Shown one piece after another: positions 29,062 to 36,368 of a DNA stretch of 64,000 bases. The stretch comes from Albidovulum inexpectatum (GTDB lineage: Bacteria > Pseudomonadota > Alphaproteobacteria > Rhodobacterales > Rhodobacteraceae): NCBI RefSeq assembly GCF_002927635.1, contig NZ_PRDS01000001.1, positions 1-64,000 on the forward strand. Direction: 5' to 3'. The first letter of the stretch is position 1. Each line of letters opens with the position of its first letter. Under the pieces are notes generated by a model. It saw only the letters and a list, made by a program, of their open reading frames with translations. It was not told where the DNA came from and searched no databases. Made by a program: the position numbers and the translations under genes.

Positions 29062-30601
29062 GGCAAAACGGTTCCGTCTGCGCCCGGAAGAGGGCGCGCT
29101 GAAGCGGCGCGCGCAGAACGTGCTGCCCGAGGACGAAGTCGATGACGGCTTTGGTGACCGGGTATTCCCGACCGCCGCGGGCACCGCGGAAGGTACCGAC
29201 GACCCGGAACTGGCCGCCATCAGGGATGAGGGGCTGAGTGCCCGTCAGCTGCGCACGGCGCGGCGGGTGGCACAGAAGAACGGCCTCTCGTTCACCTCTG
29301 ATTTCGACGCGGTGCGCCAGTTGCGCAAACGCGGCATCGACCCGTTCCAGCCCTCGGCGCTTCTGAAGATCGTCGACGGCCGCCAATCGACCGACGAGGT
29401 CCACCTGCCGCAGAAAGTGCCCGACACGCCCGTTCCCGCCCCCCTGACAGAGGCCGAGCGGGCCTCGGAGATCCTGGAGATCCAGCGCGATATCGTGCGG
29501 CGCAGACGGCGGCGGCTGATGATGCTGTTCGCGCGGCTGGCGGTCCTGGTCTTCTTGCCGACGCTGATTGCGGGGATCTATTATTTCCGTATCGCGACGC
29601 CACTTTATGCGACGCATAGCGAATTCGTCATTCAGCAATCGGAAAACCCCGCTGCCGGCATCGCGTCGATGTTCCGCGGAACGCAGTTCGCCACTGCGCA
29701 GGATTCGATCGCGGTGCAAAGCTATCTGCAATCACGTGACGCGATGATGCGGCTGGACCAGGACCACGGCTTCAGGGCGCATTTCTCGCAACCCTTGATC
29801 GATCCGCTGACCCGGCTTGAGCCCGACGCCACGAACGAGGAAGTCTATCGGCTTTACCGAAAGATGGTGAAGATCAGCTATGACCCGACCGAGGGCATCG
29901 TGAAGATGGAGGTCGTGGCCGCGGATCCCGAAACCAGCAAGCGTTTTGCCGAGGCCCTGATCGGCTATGCCGAGGAACAGGTCGATCAGCTGTCGGCGCG
30001 TCTGCGCGAAAATCAGATGAAGGATGCCCTGGCCGGCTATCAAGAGGCCGAGCGCCGCGTTCTGGAAGCCCAGGCACGAGTCCAGACCTTGCAAGAGGAA
30101 ATGGGCGTTCTGGACCCGTTGACAGAAAGCAACGCCCTGATGGGGCAGATCAGCAGTTTCGAGATCGAATTGCAGAAAAAGCGGCTGGAGCTGGAACAGC
30201 TTCTTGACAACCCGCGCCCCAACCAGGCGCGCGTCGATGGTGTGCGCGGCGATATCGAACGGCTGGAGCGGCTGATCACGCAGCTGCGGTCGCAACTGAC
30301 ACAGGGCGGCGACAGTTCGGCCTCTCTGGCACAGGTGATGGGCCAGCTGCGCATCGCCGAGGCCGAGCTGGAGACGCGGCAGATGCTGCTGGCGCAGGCC
30401 GTGCAGCAGCTTGAAACCGCCCGGCTCGAAGCCAATCGGCAGACGCGGTACCTTGAAACATCGGTTTCACCTGTCGCGCCGGACGAACCCGCCTATCCGC
30501 GGGCGTTCGAAAACACGCTCTTGGCCTTCCTTCTGTTCAGTGGCATCTACCTGATGCTTTCGATCACTGCCTCGATCCTGCGGGAACAGGCCACCACGTA
30601 A
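29045..30601 (+). CDS. kpsE: Capsule polysaccharide export inner-membrane protein (KpsE-like)
   Basis: The 518-residue protein belongs to the polysaccharide co-polymerase family (KpsE/Wzz-like). It has a long charged cytoplasmic N-terminus (1-155), a membrane segment at about 159-180, the periplasmic 'ATPLYATHSEFVIQQ' region, a coiled coil of about 130 residues (about 315-465) and a C-terminal membrane segment at about 492-511. KpsE connects the KpsMT exporter to the outer-membrane channel. The start at 29045 lies within the end of kpsT; kdsA follows 10 bp downstream. The long N-terminus is longer than in enterobacterial KpsE. Confidence 0.88.
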   Translation: MTTPPRAKRFRLRPEEGALKRRAQNVLPEDEVDDGFGDRVFPTAAGTAEGTDDPELAAIRDEGLSARQLRTARRVAQKNGLSFTSDFDAVRQLRKRGIDPFQPSALLKIVDGRQSTDEVHLPQKVPDTPVPAPLTEAERASEILEIQRDIVRRRRRRLMMLFARLAVLVFLPTLIAGIYYFRIATPLYATHSEFVIQQSENPAAGIASMFRGTQFATAQDSIAVQSYLQSRDAMMRLDQDHGFRAHFSQPLIDPLTRLEPDATNEEVYRLYRKMVKISYDPTEGIVKMEVVAADPETSKRFAEALIGYAEEQVDQLSARLRENQMKDALAGYQEAERRVLEAQARVQTLQEEMGVLDPLTESNALMGQISSFEIELQKKRLELEQLLDNPRPNQARVDGVRGDIERLERLITQLRSQLTQGGDSSASLAQVMGQLRIAEAELETRQMLLAQAVQQLETARLEANRQTRYLETSVSPVAPDEPAYPRAFENTLLAFLLFSGIYLMLSITASILREQATT

Positions 30602-30611
30602 GGGAATGGAC

Positions 30612-31454
30612 ATGACCGCGATGAAGGATGTGACCATCGGCGGGCTGACCGTCGGCAACGACAGGGCTTTGACACTTATCGCGGGCCCCTGCCAGCTGGA
30701 AAGCGCCGATCACGCGCAGATGATCGCCGGGCGTATGGCCGAGGCCTGCGCCGCCGTCGGGGCACAATACGTCTTCAAGGCCAGCTACGACAAGGCGAAC
30801 CGCACCTCTCTGGACGCGCGACGGGGGCTGGGAATCGAAGCGGGATTGCGGGTTCTCGAGGGCGTCCGCAAGGCGGTCGGGGTCCCGGTTCTGACCGACA
30901 TCCATGACGCTGAACAGGCCCGGATCGCCGCCGAGGTGGTCGATGTGATCCAGATCCCGGCGTTCCTGTGCCGGCAAACCGATCTTCTGCTGGCAGCCGG
31001 CCGCACCGGCTGCGTGGTGAACGTCAAGAAGGGCCAGTTCCTGGCCCCGTGGGACATGACGAAGGTCGTCGAAAAGATCGAAAGCACCGGGAACCGGAAC
31101 ATCCTGCTGACCGAACGTGGCGTCAGCTTTGGCTACAATACGCTGGTGGCCGACATGCGTTCGCTGCCGATCATGGCGCGCACGGGTTACCCCGTGATCA
31201 TGGACGCCACCCATTCGGTCCAGCAACCCGGAGGCCTCGGGTCGGCCTCGGGCGGGCAGCGGGAGTTCGCCCCGGCAATGGCGCGCGCGGCCGTCAGTCT
31301 GGGGATTGCGGGCGTCTTCATCGAAACGCACGAAGATCCCGACCGCGCGCCATCCGACGGGCCGAACATGATCCCGCTGGACCAGATGCCGAAGTTGCTG
31401 GAAACCCTGATGGCGCTGGACGCAGTCGCCAAGGTCGATCCTCTTCGGGTCTGA
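30612..31454 (+). CDS. kdsA: 3-deoxy-8-phosphooctulonate synthase (Kdo-8-P synthase)
   Basis: KdsA condenses phosphoenolpyruvate with arabinose-5-phosphate to make Kdo-8-phosphate, precursor of the sugar joining lipid A to core and of Kdo anchors on capsules. The 280-residue protein has 'LIAGPCQLES', 'FKASYDKANRTSLDARRGLG', 'IPAFLCRQTDLL', 'NVKKGQFLAPWDM' and 'DATHSVQQPGG'. AGGGA lies 6 bp before the ATG at 30612; an ATG at 30606 is too close to it. Its place behind kpsT-kpsE suggests that Kdo supply is tied to capsule export here. A terminator follows. Confidence 0.95.
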   Translation: MTAMKDVTIGGLTVGNDRALTLIAGPCQLESADHAQMIAGRMAEACAAVGAQYVFKASYDKANRTSLDARRGLGIEAGLRVLEGVRKAVGVPVLTDIHDAEQARIAAEVVDVIQIPAFLCRQTDLLLAAGRTGCVVNVKKGQFLAPWDMTKVVEKIESTGNRNILLTERGVSFGYNTLVADMRSLPIMARTGYPVIMDATHSVQQPGGLGSASGGQREFAPAMARAAVSLGIAGVFIETHEDPDRAPSDGPNMIPLDQMPKLLETLMALDAVAKVDPLRV

Positions 31455-31483
31455 AAGCCCCCCGGTCATCGGGTTCCATTGCA

Positions 31484-31509
31484 GCCGCCCATTCTGGGCG
31501 GCCTTCTTC
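31484..31509 (+). terminator. Probable terminator after kdsA
   Basis: GCCGCCCA (31484-31491) pairs with TGGGCGGC (31495-31502) around a 3-nt loop and is followed by CTTCTTC, 30 bp past the kdsA stop. Confidence 0.6.
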
Positions 31510-31662
31510 ATGACTTGGGAACCGACCTGCGGCGCCATGCAATCCTGCGCATCCACTTCCCCGGCAAAGGATGCACCCGGAATTATCCACAACTTTCCGT
31601 CCAAAAACCTGCCGAATGGGTCTTGCAGCCCGCCGCGCGCTTTTGTATGTCAGCCGCACCGT

Positions 31663-31737
31663 TGGGGCGTGGCCAAGTGGTAAGGCAGCGGTTTTTGGTA
31701 CCGTGTACCGTAGGTTCGAATCCTACCGCCCCAGCCA
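31663..31737 (+). tRNA. tRNA-Gln(TTG)
   Basis: The 75-nt sequence starts TGGGGCG and ends CGCCCCAGCCA, giving the unusual U1-A72 end of glutamine tRNAs. The anticodon arm is GCGGT-TTTTGGT-ACCGT, anticodon TTG, reading CAA. CCA is encoded and followed by TTTTT. Confidence 0.94.
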
Positions 31738-32234
31738 TTTTTCTTCCTGACATCTCCAAGATCCCTGAATTCCAGCCATCTGGGCCGTGACGCCGAATTC
31801 GGGAGCCCCGCGCGTCAGGTGTGACGCAGGGCACAAGCCCCGGCATTGGACGTTCCCTGCGGATGACAACTTGCCCAATAGGCTGTGCGCTGACGCCACG
31901 CGCGATACTCTTGAAGCACGGGGCAATGCTGCGCAGCGACCGCCCCGCATCCCCAGGATTTCTGATCCCTTGCAACGGGATGGCCTGGGACAGGCCTTCC
32001 GGATGTCAGCGCGCCGAACAAGCATTTGAAACGAAACAGAACCTCATTGGGCCAGATGAACATCTCGCGGGAACTGGCGCCGGGAGTCTGACGTAAACGA
32101 ATGCCGCCTTATAGGCCGAAGCTGGCGGTGCCCATCCCTTCGGGAACGGCGCGGGCCCTGGCTGGAATGCGTGCCAGACAATGGACGCACCCCCATGGAC
32201 CATCACGGAGTGCGGGATATTCTTGTCCGAAAAA
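31738..32234. other. Gene-free stretch between two convergent tRNA genes
   Basis: This 497-bp stretch lies between the 3' ends of tRNA-Gln and tRNA-Pro. I see only short frames in several phases without recognisable motifs, no repeat of either tRNA 3' end and no hairpin worth naming apart from the T-runs right after each CCA. It could hold a small RNA or decayed DNA, but nothing in the sequence supports a specific call. Confidence 0.5.
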
Positions 32235-32311
32235 TGGTCGGAGCGAGAGGATTCGAACCTCCGACCCCCTGCTCCCGAAGCAGGTGCGCTACCAGGCTGC
32301 GCTACGCTCCG
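32235..32311 (-). tRNA. tRNA-Pro(CGG)
   Basis: The 77-nt minus-strand sequence starts CGGAGCG and ends CGCTCCGACCA with encoded CCA. The anticodon arm CCTGC-TTCGGGA-GCAGG gives anticodon CGG, reading CCG. The T arm contains GGTTCGAATCC, and TTTTT follows the CCA. Confidence 0.95.
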
Positions 32312-32368
32312 ACCGTGGGGGCGAATTACCCACTTTCCTTCGGTTTTGCAAGGGGGTGATGGTCAAAA

Positions 32369-33340
32369 TCATCGGTCGCGCGATCCCGGCATCAGAACGC
32401 GCTGCAACAGGCTGACGCGCGGGGAAATCGTCTCGGCCCGGCTGCGGGTTTGCAGGACCGGCCGGTTGGCAGAAGCGCCCGCGCGCCCCTCACGCCAGAC
32501 GATGTAGATACCCGAGGCAATAATGATTCCCGCCCCAATGATGGTCGGGGTATCCAGCTTCTCGTCGAAAAGCAGATACCCATAGACCGTCGCCCAAAGG
32601 ATCTGCGAATACTGCATGGGCGCAACGACAACGGCCTCGCCGGCGCGATAGGCCAGGATGATCAGGAAGGACGCCGTCAGACCGAAGACCGCAATGACGG
32701 CCAGAAGTCCAAGATGTTCGATCGGCATCGGCCGGTACACGAATGGCAGCGCCATCCCCATGGCGATGACGTTCCCCACCATCGGAAACAACAAGAGCAC
32801 GACCGGGCGTTCATCCTTGCCGATTCGACGCACGATGACCGAGGCAAGCGCGCCGCAGAAAGCGGCCAGAAGCGCCGCAGCATGGCCAGGCGACAGTTCC
32901 GACTGGCCTGGCCGCATCACGACCAGAACGCCGATCAGCCCCGCGATCACGGCAAGGGTCCGGCGGATGCCGACCTGCTCGCCCAGGATCGGAATCGCCA
33001 ATATCGTGATCAGCAAAGGGGCCGAAAACAGGATCACATAGACCTGCGCCAACGGCAGCGTCGAAAAGGCATAGAAGGCTGACACACCCGTTACGACGGT
33101 GCACGCGGTGCGCAGGATGACCCAACCCGGGTGCCGCGGCTTCAAACTGGACGCCCGGGCATCCGCAAGCAGTATCACCGATACGATCGGGAAGCTCAGC
33201 AATGCCGCGAAAAAGACGATCTGAATGGCCGAGTAATGTTCGCCCAGCACCTTCACCACGACGTCATGCGTCGCGAAGATCCCCATGGCGATCAGCGCGG
33301 TGACCGCTCCTCTCACGTTGTTGGTGGCGATCTCGGCCAT
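32369..33340 (-). CDS. EamA-family (DMT) transporter
   Basis: The 323-residue inner-membrane protein has about ten hydrophobic segments in two EamA halves. The first half has 'AMGIFATHDVVVKVLGEHYSAIQIVFFAALL' and 'AFYAFSTLPLAQVYVILFSAPLLITILAIPILGE'; the second repeats the pattern with 'APMQYSQILWATVYGYLLFDEKLD'. Members export metabolites or amino acids, and the substrate cannot be read from sequence. I chose the ATG at 33340 because the frame upstream is not hydrophobic and overlaps the divergent region. It starts 127 bp from the divergent transglycosylase gene. Confidence 0.85.
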   Translation of the reverse strand: MAEIATNNVRGAVTALIAMGIFATHDVVVKVLGEHYSAIQIVFFAALLSFPIVSVILLADARASSLKPRHPGWVILRTACTVVTGVSAFYAFSTLPLAQVYVILFSAPLLITILAIPILGEQVGIRRTLAVIAGLIGVLVVMRPGQSELSPGHAAALLAAFCGALASVIVRRIGKDERPVVLLLFPMVGNVIAMGMALPFVYRPMPIEHLGLLAVIAVFGLTASFLIILAYRAGEAVVVAPMQYSQILWATVYGYLLFDEKLDTPTIIGAGIIIASGIYIVWREGRAGASANRPVLQTRSRAETISPRVSLLQRVLMPGSRDR

Positions 33341-33467
33341 CCTGAATGTCCTCGCTTGGCAACACGCCGCCGATTGATCGCCCCGGAAGATACGATTGGC
33401 AAGAGCGGTATTGAGCCTGCGCGCCAACACCCGCATTCTGCCACGACAAGCAAGGACAGAGCAGCGG

Positions 33468-33917
33468 ATGATCACCCGACGCTCGATTTTGGCAGGCATG
33501 TCGGCCATGGCAATAGGCGGCTGCGGACGCCGGGAAGAGGTCACACGACGCCCGGCTTCCGGGCGCGGCGACCTGGATGCCCTGATCGCCCGGTATGCCC
33601 GGAAATACGATATTCCCGAAAGTCTGATGCATCGCGTCATAAGGCGGGAAAGCAATTACAATCCGAAGGCACGGAACGGGCCCTATTACGGATTGATGCA
33701 GATCCACCCTCAGACCGCGCGAACGATGGGCTATCGCGGCGCCCCCGAGGGTCTGCTGGACGCCGAAACGAATCTGAAATACGCGGGCAAATATCTGCGC
33801 GGGGCATGGCTCGTCTCGCGAGGCGATCCCGACAAGGCCGTGATGTGGTATTCCCGCGGCTATTATTACGAAGCCAAACGGCTGGGCCTTCTGAAGGAGA
33901 CCGGCCTGCGCGGCTAG
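33468..33917 (+). CDS. Lytic transglycosylase lipoprotein (SLT domain)
   Basis: The 149-residue protein starts 'MITRRSILAGMSAMAIGGCGRR', a lipoprotein signal with lipobox 'AIGGC' (Cys19). The SLT domain follows with catalytic Glu in 'VIRRESNYNPKARNG' and 'YYGLMQIHPQTARTMGY', and ends with 'AVMWYSRGYYYEAKRLG'. Such enzymes cleave the glycan strand of peptidoglycan between MurNAc and GlcNAc, giving anhydro ends. It is small for the family, close to the minimal catalytic domain. It should be membrane-anchored in the periplasm. It is monocistronic. Confidence 0.87.
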   Translation: MITRRSILAGMSAMAIGGCGRREEVTRRPASGRGDLDALIARYARKYDIPESLMHRVIRRESNYNPKARNGPYYGLMQIHPQTARTMGYRGAPEGLLDAETNLKYAGKYLRGAWLVSRGDPDKAVMWYSRGYYYEAKRLGLLKETGLRG

Positions 33918-33993
33918 GCGTGGCCGATGGCCTGAACGGATTGTCCCGGGGGCCTGGCACCCGCACCGGGCGGGCCCCAGGTTGTATTGGGGC

Positions 33994-34452
33994 TCACACG
34001 GGCACGGCTGTCGTCTGCCGAACGGTTCGCAACGCGAAGGACGAATGCATCTGCGCCACGCCGGGCAGGCGGGCCAGGTATTGCCGGTGGATGCGTGCGA
34101 AATCTTCGGTATCCTGGGCCACGACTTTCAACAGGTAATCAGCCGATCCGGCCATCAAGTGACATTCCAGGATGTCGGGCACCTGCATCACGGCACGCTC
34201 GAAAGCCTCAAGCACCTCATCGGTCTGGCCTGACAGCGTGATCTCGACAAAGACGGTCGTCGGCCGCCCCAGCCTGCGCGCATTCACCAGCGCGACATAG
34301 CCCGAGATGAAGCCTTCCTCCTCCAGCCGCTGGACGCGGCGGTGACAGGCCGAGGGCGAGAGATTCACCTTCTCGGCCAGCTCGGCATTCGTGATGCGGC
34401 CGTGGCGTTGAAGCACGGACAGGATTCGGCGGTCTGTCGCGTCCAGTTCCAT
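33994..34452 (-). CDS. Lrp/AsnC-family regulator, probably of ald
   Basis: The 152-residue protein has an N-terminal winged HTH ('LDATDRRILSVLQRHGRITNAELAEKVNLSPSACHRRVQRLEEEGFI') and the RAM ligand-binding domain with 'IPDILECHLMAGSADYLLKV'-type sequence. It is transcribed divergently from ald with 138 bp between, the arrangement of AldR/BkdR-type activators that sense alanine or related amino acids. A perfect 12-bp AT-rich palindrome lies between the genes. The inferred role is alanine-responsive control of ald. Confidence 0.9.
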   Translation of the reverse strand: MELDATDRRILSVLQRHGRITNAELAEKVNLSPSACHRRVQRLEEEGFISGYVALVNARRLGRPTTVFVEITLSGQTDEVLEAFERAVMQVPDILECHLMAGSADYLLKVVAQDTEDFARIHRQYLARLPGVAQMHSSFALRTVRQTTAVPV

Positions 34453-34484
34453 ATCTGCGCACGATCCTTCTGCATTTCTGACGT

Positions 34485-34496
34485 TTATTCGAATAA
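34485..34496. promoter_or_regulatory. Candidate Lrp-type operator between the regulator and ald
   Basis: TTATTCGAATAA is a perfect palindrome in an AT-rich stretch 33 bp from the regulator start and 95 bp from ald. Lrp-type proteins bind AT-rich palindromes of about this length. Confidence 0.5.
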
Positions 34497-34590
34497 TTTG
34501 CCGTTTTCTTGTGAAATAGCCAGAGCATTTTCAAAGCAATTCCATCCATTCTCTGGCATTCTGCCGGACATCCATGAATGGGAGGAAGCG

Positions 34591-35703
34591 ATGAAGATCG
34601 GTTGCCCGAAAGAGATCAAGCCCCAGGAATTCCGAGTCGGCATGACCCCTGCCACGGCGCAGGAAGCCGTGCGCGCGGGGCATGAGGTTTACATCGAGAC
34701 CAATGCCGGCCTTGGCGCCGGCTTCCCCGACGAGGATTATGTCGCCGTCGGCGCGAAAATCCTGCCGACCGCGGAAGAGGTATTCGCCACCGCCGAGATG
34801 ATCGTGAAGGTCAAGGAACCTCAGGCGGTCGAACGAAAGATGTTGCGCAAGGGACAGGTTCTGTTCACCTATCTGCACCTCGCGCCGGACCCCGAGCAAA
34901 CCCGCGGCCTGCTTGAGTCGGGGGCGACCTGCATCGCCTATGAAACCGTGACCGACGATCGCGGTGGCCTGCCTCTGCTGGCGCCCATGTCCGAGGTCGC
35001 GGGCAAGCTGGCGCCTCAGGTGGGTGCGTGGACGCTGCAAAAGGCCAATGGCGGCCGCGGCGTTCTGATGGGCGGCGTGCCCGGCGTAGGCCCGGCACGT
35101 GTTCTGGTGATCGGTGGCGGCGTGGTCGGCACCCATGCCGCGCGTGTCGCCGCTGGCATGGGCGCCGATGTGACGGTCATGGACCGCTCGATCCCGCGCC
35201 TGCGTTACCTGGACGACGTCTTTGGCGGCCTGTTCAAGACCTCCTATGCCTCGGGTGTAAACCTGATCGACTTGGCGCGCGAGGCCGACATGATCATCGG
35301 CGCGGTCCTGATCCCCGGCGCGGCAGCGCCCAAGCTGTTGTCACGCGACCAGCTGAAACTGCTGAAGCCCGGCGCGGTTCTCGTGGACGTGGCCATCGAC
35401 CAGGGCGGCTGCTTCGAAACCTCGCGCCCCACCACGCATCAGGACCCGATCTACGAGGTGGATGGCATCATGCATTACTGCGTGGCCAACATGCCGGGCG
35501 CGGTCGCGCGCACCTCAACCATCGCGCTGACCAATGCGACGATGCCCTTCATGCTGGCCTTGGCCAACAAGGGCTGGCGTCAGGCCTGCGCCGACGATCC
35601 CAACCTGCTGAACGGCCTGAACGTGCATGAAGGCAAGCTGACCTACAAGGCTGTGGGCGAGGCCCTGGGCATTCCCACCGTCGATCCGCGCTCGGTCCTG
35701 TAA
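34591..35703 (+). CDS. ald: Alanine dehydrogenase
   Basis: Ald oxidatively deaminates L-alanine to pyruvate and ammonia with NAD+, or runs in reverse. The 370-residue protein begins '[21 protein letters not shown]' and has '[15 protein letters not shown]', the nucleotide loop '[24 protein letters not shown]' and '[21 protein letters not shown]'. The ATG at 34591 has GGAGGAAG directly upstream; the frame extends further but without similarity. It is divergent from the Lrp-type gene and followed by a terminator. Confidence 0.96.
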   Translation: MKIGCPKEIKPQEFRVGMTPATAQEAVRAGHEVYIETNAGLGAGFPDEDYVAVGAKILPTAEEVFATAEMIVKVKEPQAVERKMLRKGQVLFTYLHLAPDPEQTRGLLESGATCIAYETVTDDRGGLPLLAPMSEVAGKLAPQVGAWTLQKANGGRGVLMGGVPGVGPARVLVIGGGVVGTHAARVAAGMGADVTVMDRSIPRLRYLDDVFGGLFKTSYASGVNLIDLAREADMIIGAVLIPGAAAPKLLSRDQLKLLKPGAVLVDVAIDQGGCFETSRPTTHQDPIYEVDGIMHYCVANMPGAVARTSTIALTNATMPFMLALANKGWRQACADDPNLLNGLNVHEGKLTYKAVGEALGIPTVDPRSVL

Positions 35704-35728
35704 TCGCCGAGCCCATCATGAAACGACA

Positions 35729-35756
35729 AAGCCGGGCCCGATGGCCCGGCTTTTCC
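35729..35756. terminator. Bidirectional terminator between ald and mscL
   Basis: AAGCCGGGCC (35729-35738) and GGCCCGGCTT (35743-35752) form a 10-bp stem with a CGAT loop; TTTTCC follows on the plus strand. The convergent mscL gene ends 18 bp away on the other strand. Confidence 0.8.
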
Positions 35757-35773
35757 TTTCCAGCACGCCGCCC

Positions 35774-36172
35774 TTACTTGCGGTTCACAAGCGCGTCACG
35801 GATCTCGATCAGCAGATCCTTTTCGGACGGGCCCGTATCGACCGAGGGCGCGACATCATCGGGCTTTTCGGCCGCTGCCTTGATGCGATTGACCGCCTTG
35901 ACCAGCAGGAACACCACCCAGGCGATGATCAGGAAGTTGATCACGGCCATGATGAAGTTGCCATAGTTGAAGCTGGCCGCGTCGGGCCCGTCACCCAGCG
36001 GGATCTTCAGGTTGGAAAAGTCGATCCCGCCCGTAAACAGGGAAATGATCGGGTTGATCAGATCCTCGACCAGCGATGAAACGATCGCGGTGAACGCCGC
36101 GCCGATGATGATACCCACCGCCATGTCCATGACATTGCCCTTGGCGATGAAGTCCTTGAATTCCTGAAGCAT
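35774..36172 (-). CDS. mscL: Large-conductance mechanosensitive channel
   Basis: MscL opens under membrane tension during osmotic downshock and releases solutes. The 132-residue protein begins '[41 protein letters not shown]', the amphipathic helix and pore-lining TM1. TM2 is '[23 protein letters not shown]', and a charged C-terminal helix follows. I used the ATG at 36172 because MscL proteins begin with this helix; an ATG 13 codons upstream is not needed. It is monocistronic. Confidence 0.96.
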   Translation of the reverse strand: MLQEFKDFIAKGNVMDMAVGIIIGAAFTAIVSSLVEDLINPIISLFTGGIDFSNLKIPLGDGPDAASFNYGNFIMAVINFLIIAWVVFLLVKAVNRIKAAAEKPDDVAPSVDTGPSEKDLLIEIRDALVNRK

Positions 36173-36368
36173 GAAGTGCCTTTCAATTGTCCCTACATCC
36201 AATCCGCGCATTCCTGGGGCGCTGGATCAGGCGCGATGATAACATGCTTCAATTCGCTCTTGGTGGGGAAAAGCGCAGCGATTTGCCCACTTGACAGCCG
36301 GGCCCAAGCGGACGCCCGAGGCCGCGCCCGCCCTGCTGGACAGGCACGGCCGCCATTCCGGGACATCT

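Noticed and set aside
31738-32234. Short open frames of 60-100 codons between the tRNA genes
   Set aside because: They overlap one another in several frames, have no Shine-Dalgarno sites or known motifs and look like random high-GC frames.
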